DNA of 64,000 nt from Microcella indica (GTDB lineage Bacteria > Actinomycetota > Actinomycetes > Actinomycetales > Microbacteriaceae): the NCBI RefSeq assembly GCF_013414345.1, contig NZ_CP058670.1:310001-374000 (forward strand), read 5' to 3'. The notes beneath the pieces are model-generated. The model saw nothing but the letters and a program-made list of their open reading frames with translations. It had not been told where the DNA came from and searched no databases. Both the position numbers and the translations under genes were made by a program. Numbering within the stretch: the first letter of the stretch is position 1; every line of letters starts with the position of its first letter. Shown one piece after another: positions 60,907 to 64,000 of the stretch.

Positions 60907-62157
60907 ATGACCACCTCGGCGGAGATCGCCGACGCCGTCACCCGGCTAGCGCGTGAGGAGAGCGGGCGCGTGCTCGCCCTCCTCACGCGTCGCTTTGGCG
61001 ACCTCGACGCCGCCGATGATGCGGTTCAGGATGCCCTCACCACCGCCCTGACCGCGTGGCAGTCGGGCATTCCCGAGCGCCCGGCCGCGTGGCTCTACAC
61101 CGTGGCCCGCAACACGCTGATCGACGAGCTGCGTCGAGACCGAGCATCCCGTCGCCGACTGCACGAGGCCGCGCCCGAACTGACCGCGCACCATGCGACC
61201 ACCGAGACGGAAGAGGAGGACGACCTGATCATGGATGCTTCCTCTCTCGGCGACGAACGCCTCAGGCTGCTTTTGCTCTGCTGCCATCCGGCGCTCGACC
61301 GTGACACGCAAGTGGCACTGACCCTGCGACTGGCGGGCGGATTATCCGCCGCCGAAGTCGCGGCCGCCTACTTGCTGCCCGAGGCCACGCTCACGCAGCG
61401 CATCGTGCGGGCCAAGCGCAAGATTCGTGACGCGGGTATGCCGCTCACGATCCCGGCGAATCTGGACGAGCGCGTGGACGCGCTGCTGCGGGTGCTCTAC
61501 CTGATCTTCAACGAGGGCTACCTCTCCCGTGGCGCTGAACACGTGACGCGCGTCGACCTCATCACCGAGGCCATTCGGCTGACGCGCCAGGTGGTCGACG
61601 AGTTGCCCGCGAGCGCCGAAGCCGAAGGGCTGCTCGCCCTCGAGTTGTACCACCACGCGCGCTCGGGCACGCGGGTCGACGGGCTCGGCGAGCTCGTGCT
61701 GCTCGAGCACCAAGACCGCACCGGCTGGAACCTCGACGGCATCACCGAGGCCAACGCCCGGCTGCACAGCGCCATGACGCGCATGGCGCCGGGGCCCTAC
61801 CAAGTGCAGGCGATCATCGCCGGCCATCACGCCAATGCACGTACCGCTGCCGACACCGACTGGGGCGCGATCGCCGAGCTGTACGGGCAACTGGGGCGCA
61901 TGGCCCCCAACGCCGTCGTCGAGCTCAACCGTGCCGTCGCGATCGCGATGGCCGACGGCCCTCGCGCGGGCCTCGCCGTGCTCGACCGCTTGACCGGGCT
62001 CAACGAGTACCACCTGTTCCACGCGACGCGGGGTGAACTGCTCGCCCGCGCAGGCCGCCCCGCTGCCGCGAGCTTCGAGCGTGCGCGGGGGCTCACGAGC
62101 AACGAGGGTGAGCGGCGGCATCTCGAGCGGCGGGCCGCCGAGACCTCTGGCGGCTAG
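60907..62157 (+). CDS. RNA polymerase ECF sigma factor, ECF42 group
   Basis: 416 residues, ATG 60907. An N-terminal sigma70 region 2 (FGDLDAADDAVQDALTTALTAW, WLYTVARNTLIDELRRDRASRRR) and region 4 (LLLCCHPALDRDTQVALTLRLAGGLSAAEVAAAYLLPEATLTQRIVRAKRKIRDAG). These are followed by a long C-terminal domain of helical repeats (LLRVLYLIFNEGYLS...VDLITEAIRLTRQV), TPR-like, which is the ECF42 hallmark and is thought to modulate activity instead of an anti-sigma factor. It is paired with the DGPF protein and preceded by a matching promoter. Its end overlaps the DUF2207 gene by 4 bp in convergent orientation. Confidence 0.95.
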   Translation: MTTSAEIADAVTRLAREESGRVLALLTRRFGDLDAADDAVQDALTTALTAWQSGIPERPAAWLYTVARNTLIDELRRDRASRRRLHEAAPELTAHHATTETEEEDDLIMDASSLGDERLRLLLLCCHPALDRDTQVALTLRLAGGLSAAEVAAAYLLPEATLTQRIVRAKRKIRDAGMPLTIPANLDERVDALLRVLYLIFNEGYLSRGAEHVTRVDLITEAIRLTRQVVDELPASAEAEGLLALELYHHARSGTRVDGLGELVLLEHQDRTGWNLDGITEANARLHSAMTRMAPGPYQVQAIIAGHHANARTAADTDWGAIAELYGQLGRMAPNAVVELNRAVAIAMADGPRAGLAVLDRLTGLNEYHLFHATRGELLARAGRPAAASFERARGLTSNEGERRHLERRAAETSGG

Positions 62158-64000
62158 CGACCGCCGCCGCCTCCACCCCCGCCGCCTCCGCCGGAGAAGC
62201 CTCCGCCGAACGAGCCGCCCGAGAAGCTGCCGCCCCCGCTGCCCGACCACGAGGAGCTCGAGGCGGGCGCCGTGGTCGTCGCGGTCATCCCGCGCACGGC
62301 CGAGGCGAAGAGGGCGACCTCGAAGCCGCTGCGGCCCACGAACCAGTCGGGAGTCTCGTCGAGGGCGGCGACGTGCAGCTCGAGCTCGCGCATCCACTGA
62401 TCTTCGACGCCCCAGACGACCGCCCACGGCAGCAGCTTCTCGTACAGCTTCACGAGCTCGAGCTCGTCGCCCACGTCGATGCGCTCGGCGCCCTGGGGGC
62501 TCTGCAGCATGCGCAACCTGTCCTGCTCGGCGACCGTGAGGTAGAGCTTCATGCCCTCGAGGTGGTCGCGTGCCTCGCGGCCCTTCTCCGTTAGCTGAAG
62601 CGGTCGCAGTGCGAGCGCGAAGGCGACGATCCCCGCCACGAACGTGACGGGGATTGCCAGCAGGGCGAAGGGACTCGCGTCGTTGAAGACCTCCACCGAG
62701 ATGCCGACCGTGATGAAGGCCGCGAATCCGATCACCATCTGCGCCACGACCGTGAGCCAGCCGAATCCAATGCCGCTCGGCTTTCGCTGGAAGCCCTCGG
62801 TGACGAGCGAGGCGCGCGCCTCGGTGGACAACTTCGTGAGGCGCGCTCCGAGGGCCGAATCGTAGGTGCCGTACTCGCGCAGCTCGCCGGCGTCGCGCGT
62901 GCGACCGAAGAGGGCGGTGAGCACCGCGCGGTCGAGCACGTCGGTGCGGTCGTCACTGAGGTACTGCAGCGTGTACGGGGCTGCATCTTTCTCGACGGAG
63001 TAGGCAAGGATGCGCAGATTCTTGCGTACGGCCAGCCTGACGACGGCGGCAGGAATCGCCGAGGTGGATCGCCCCAGCAGTTGCGCAGACTGGAGGATGT
63101 CGATGCCGGAAGGCTCGGTGTACTGCGGAATGATGACGCCGCGCCCTTTCGCGCCGCCTCCCGCGCGCACGCGGGACACGATCGACGCGACAAGAGCGCC
63201 TGCGCTCGCGAGACCCAGCCCGCCCGAGACGAGGTGCATCCACCACGGCAGCGGGGGCGGGGGCGGCGGAGCTATCGGGCGCACCGGATCAGGCGTGAGG
63301 AACGTGTCGGGATCGAAGCCGATCGCGACCGTGACCGTCTCCCCGGGTGCGAGGTCGGTCGCGCTCGCCGTGAAGGTCGTGCCGTCATCGTCGATCGTGC
63401 ACTGCTCGTCCTCGCCGAAGGCACCGACGTAGCATGCGGCATTGCCCGTGAGCGCTTCGGCGACGTCCGGGGCGAGGGTCACCGTCGCGCTCACCTCGCC
63501 GAACGGCTGCTGCCATCCGGTGCCGTTGACGTCCCAGTAGAACTCGTCGGAGGCGGTGTCGTCGAACGATCGCACGACGTTCTGCTGCGTGTAGGAGATG
63601 ACGTAGGTCTGCACACCGCGCACGAACTCGTCGGTGCCGAGGGCGAGCTCGACGAAGCCGCCCGCATAGTAGGGCTCGTAGTAGACCGGGTCGCCGTTCG
63701 CATCCGTGACGCCGTTGATCGTCGTGTTGAGCGGAACGCCGTCGTAGTCGTCAGGGATGGCGCGGATGATGCCGCGGTTCTGATCGAAGTCGGGGAAGCG
63801 GGCGACGATCGTCTCGACGACCTCGAGCGTGGCGGTGCCGTCGGCCTCGCGGCTGAGCGTGTAGTCGGCATCGAAGGAGTCGAACGTGAAGTCGCTGACG
63901 TCGCTCTTCAGCGCAGTGGCGATCGCGGCCGTCGGCGTGAGGGAGAGGGCGAACCCGGCGGCGAGCGCGAGGGTGAGGGCGAACCGTGCGGGTGTGCGCA
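62154..64000 (-). CDS. DUF2207 membrane protein (5' end just outside window)
   Basis: 615 residues visible. The end of the window already shows a signal-peptide core (RFALTLALAAGFALSLTPTAAIA), so only the first codon or so is missing. The extracytoplasmic N-terminal domain (about 30-330) has DUF2207 features (FDADYTLSREADGTATLEVVETIVARFPDFDQNRGIIRAIPDDYDG). TM segments follow (LPWWMHLVSGGLGLASAGALVASIV and a later pair near 62640-62760). The cytoplasmic part has winged-helix-like regions. The C-terminus is a Ser/Gly tail ending in a long Gly run. Function unknown. Family members are widespread in Actinobacteria. Confidence 0.86.
   Translation of the reverse strand, partial: RTPARFALTLALAAGFALSLTPTAAIATALKSDVSDFTFDSFDADYTLSREADGTATLEVVETIVARFPDFDQNRGIIRAIPDDYDGVPLNTTINGVTDANGDPVYYEPYYAGGFVELALGTDEFVRGVQTYVISYTQQNVVRSFDDTASDEFYWDVNGTGWQQPFGEVSATVTLAPDVAEALTGNAACYVGAFGEDEQCTIDDDGTTFTASATDLAPGETVTVAIGFDPDTFLTPDPVRPIAPPPPPPLPWWMHLVSGGLGLASAGALVASIVSRVRAGGGAKGRGVIIPQYTEPSGIDILQSAQLLGRSTSAIPAAVVRLAVRKNLRILAYSVEKDAAPYTLQYLSDDRTDVLDRAVLTALFGRTRDAGELREYGTYDSALGARLTKLSTEARASLVTEGFQRKPSGIGFGWLTVVAQMVIGFAAFITVGISVEVFNDASPFALLAIPVTFVAGIVAFALALRPLQLTEKGREARDHLEGMKLYLTVAEQDRLRMLQSPQGAERIDVGDELELVKLYEKLLPWAVVWGVEDQWMRELELHVAALDETPDWFVGRSGFEVALFASAVRGMTATTTAPASSSSWSGSGGGSFSGGSFGGGFSGGGGGGGGGGGR

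Noticed and set aside
60526-62157. ECF sigma factor without an anti-sigma gene
   Set aside because: ECF42 proteins carry their own regulatory C-terminal domain and usually have a DGPF protein instead, so no gene is missing.
62157-62245. Long Gly-codon tract as a possible microsatellite or CRISPR-like repeat
   Set aside because: It encodes the Ser/Gly C-terminal tail of the DUF2207 protein in frame; no spacer-repeat structure.

Overview
The window is high-GC bacterial chromosome with strong GC/GTG codon bias, many 4-bp ATGA/GTGA gene overlaps, TANNNT -10 elements a few bases upstream of start codons (leaderless genes), a LAATG sortase-E motif, XPB-type helicase genes, a DtxR-type iron regulator, DUF3027/DUF3048/DUF3263/DUF2530 families and an actinobacterial 6C small RNA. 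Together these point to an actinobacterium, most likely Microbacteriaceae (Micrococcales). I see no rRNA, transposase, integrase or CRISPR array; most of the window looks like vertically inherited core chromosome.

Layout. 1-2.2 kb (- strand): covalent-flavin electron-transfer operon (FMN-binding lipoprotein, ApbE flavin transferase, RnfD/NqrB-like membrane oxidoreductase cut by the window edge). 2.4-8.2 kb: nagA, purU, an MFS exporter, then a ZTP-riboswitch-controlled glyA-folD one-carbon operon. 8.2-12.3 kb: ABC-F ATPase with an unusual mini-ORF leader, and the 5-oxoprolinase genes pxpA-pxpB-pxpC. 12.3-17.5 kb: SOS-box radical SAM protein, a three-gene signalling unit (NarL-type kinase, apparent pseudokinase, LuxR-type regulator), thymidine kinase and tRNA-Pro. 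17.5-23.7 kb: metallophosphatase, class A PBP with PASTA domains, RidA, acs. 23.9-33.3 kb: 6C sRNA, a compact tad-like pilus cluster with a fused TadB/TadC-like protein, topA, tmk, holB, secreted peptidase. From memory this order resembles the M. tuberculosis Rv3640-Rv3667 region. 33.4-44 kb: tRNA-Thr with a duplicated 3' end, DMT permease, msrB, GNAT protein, heme-related genes (HtaA-domain protein, HmuT-like lipoprotein, heme oxygenase, DUF2470), LytR_C, cold-shock, DUF3048 and CIRCE-controlled groEL. 44-55.7 kb: lone WXG100 protein, OmpR-type two-component system, hydrolase, sortase-E substrate, XPB helicase pair, CSD protein, DUF3027, a DUF559-like gene between imperfect direct repeats, serC. 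55.9-64 kb: dtxR, NlpC/P60 peptidase, a small ORF ending in a terminator, HNH protein, hydrolase, HEAT-like protein, DUF1801, an ECF42-type sigma factor with its DGPF/YCII partner and matching promoter, and a DUF2207 membrane protein cut by the window end.

Themes. Iron/heme handling recurs (DtxR, HtaA, HmuT, heme oxygenase, DUF2470), and the best DtxR-like operator lies just upstream of heme oxygenase. One-carbon and purine metabolism (purU, glyA, folD, ZTP riboswitch) form another block. The best candidates for something under-described are the kinase/pseudokinase/regulator trio, the ABC-F leader, the small ORF-terminator unit before the HNH gene, and the DUF559-like gene between repeats. 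All functions are inferred from sequence by eye; no database search was run.
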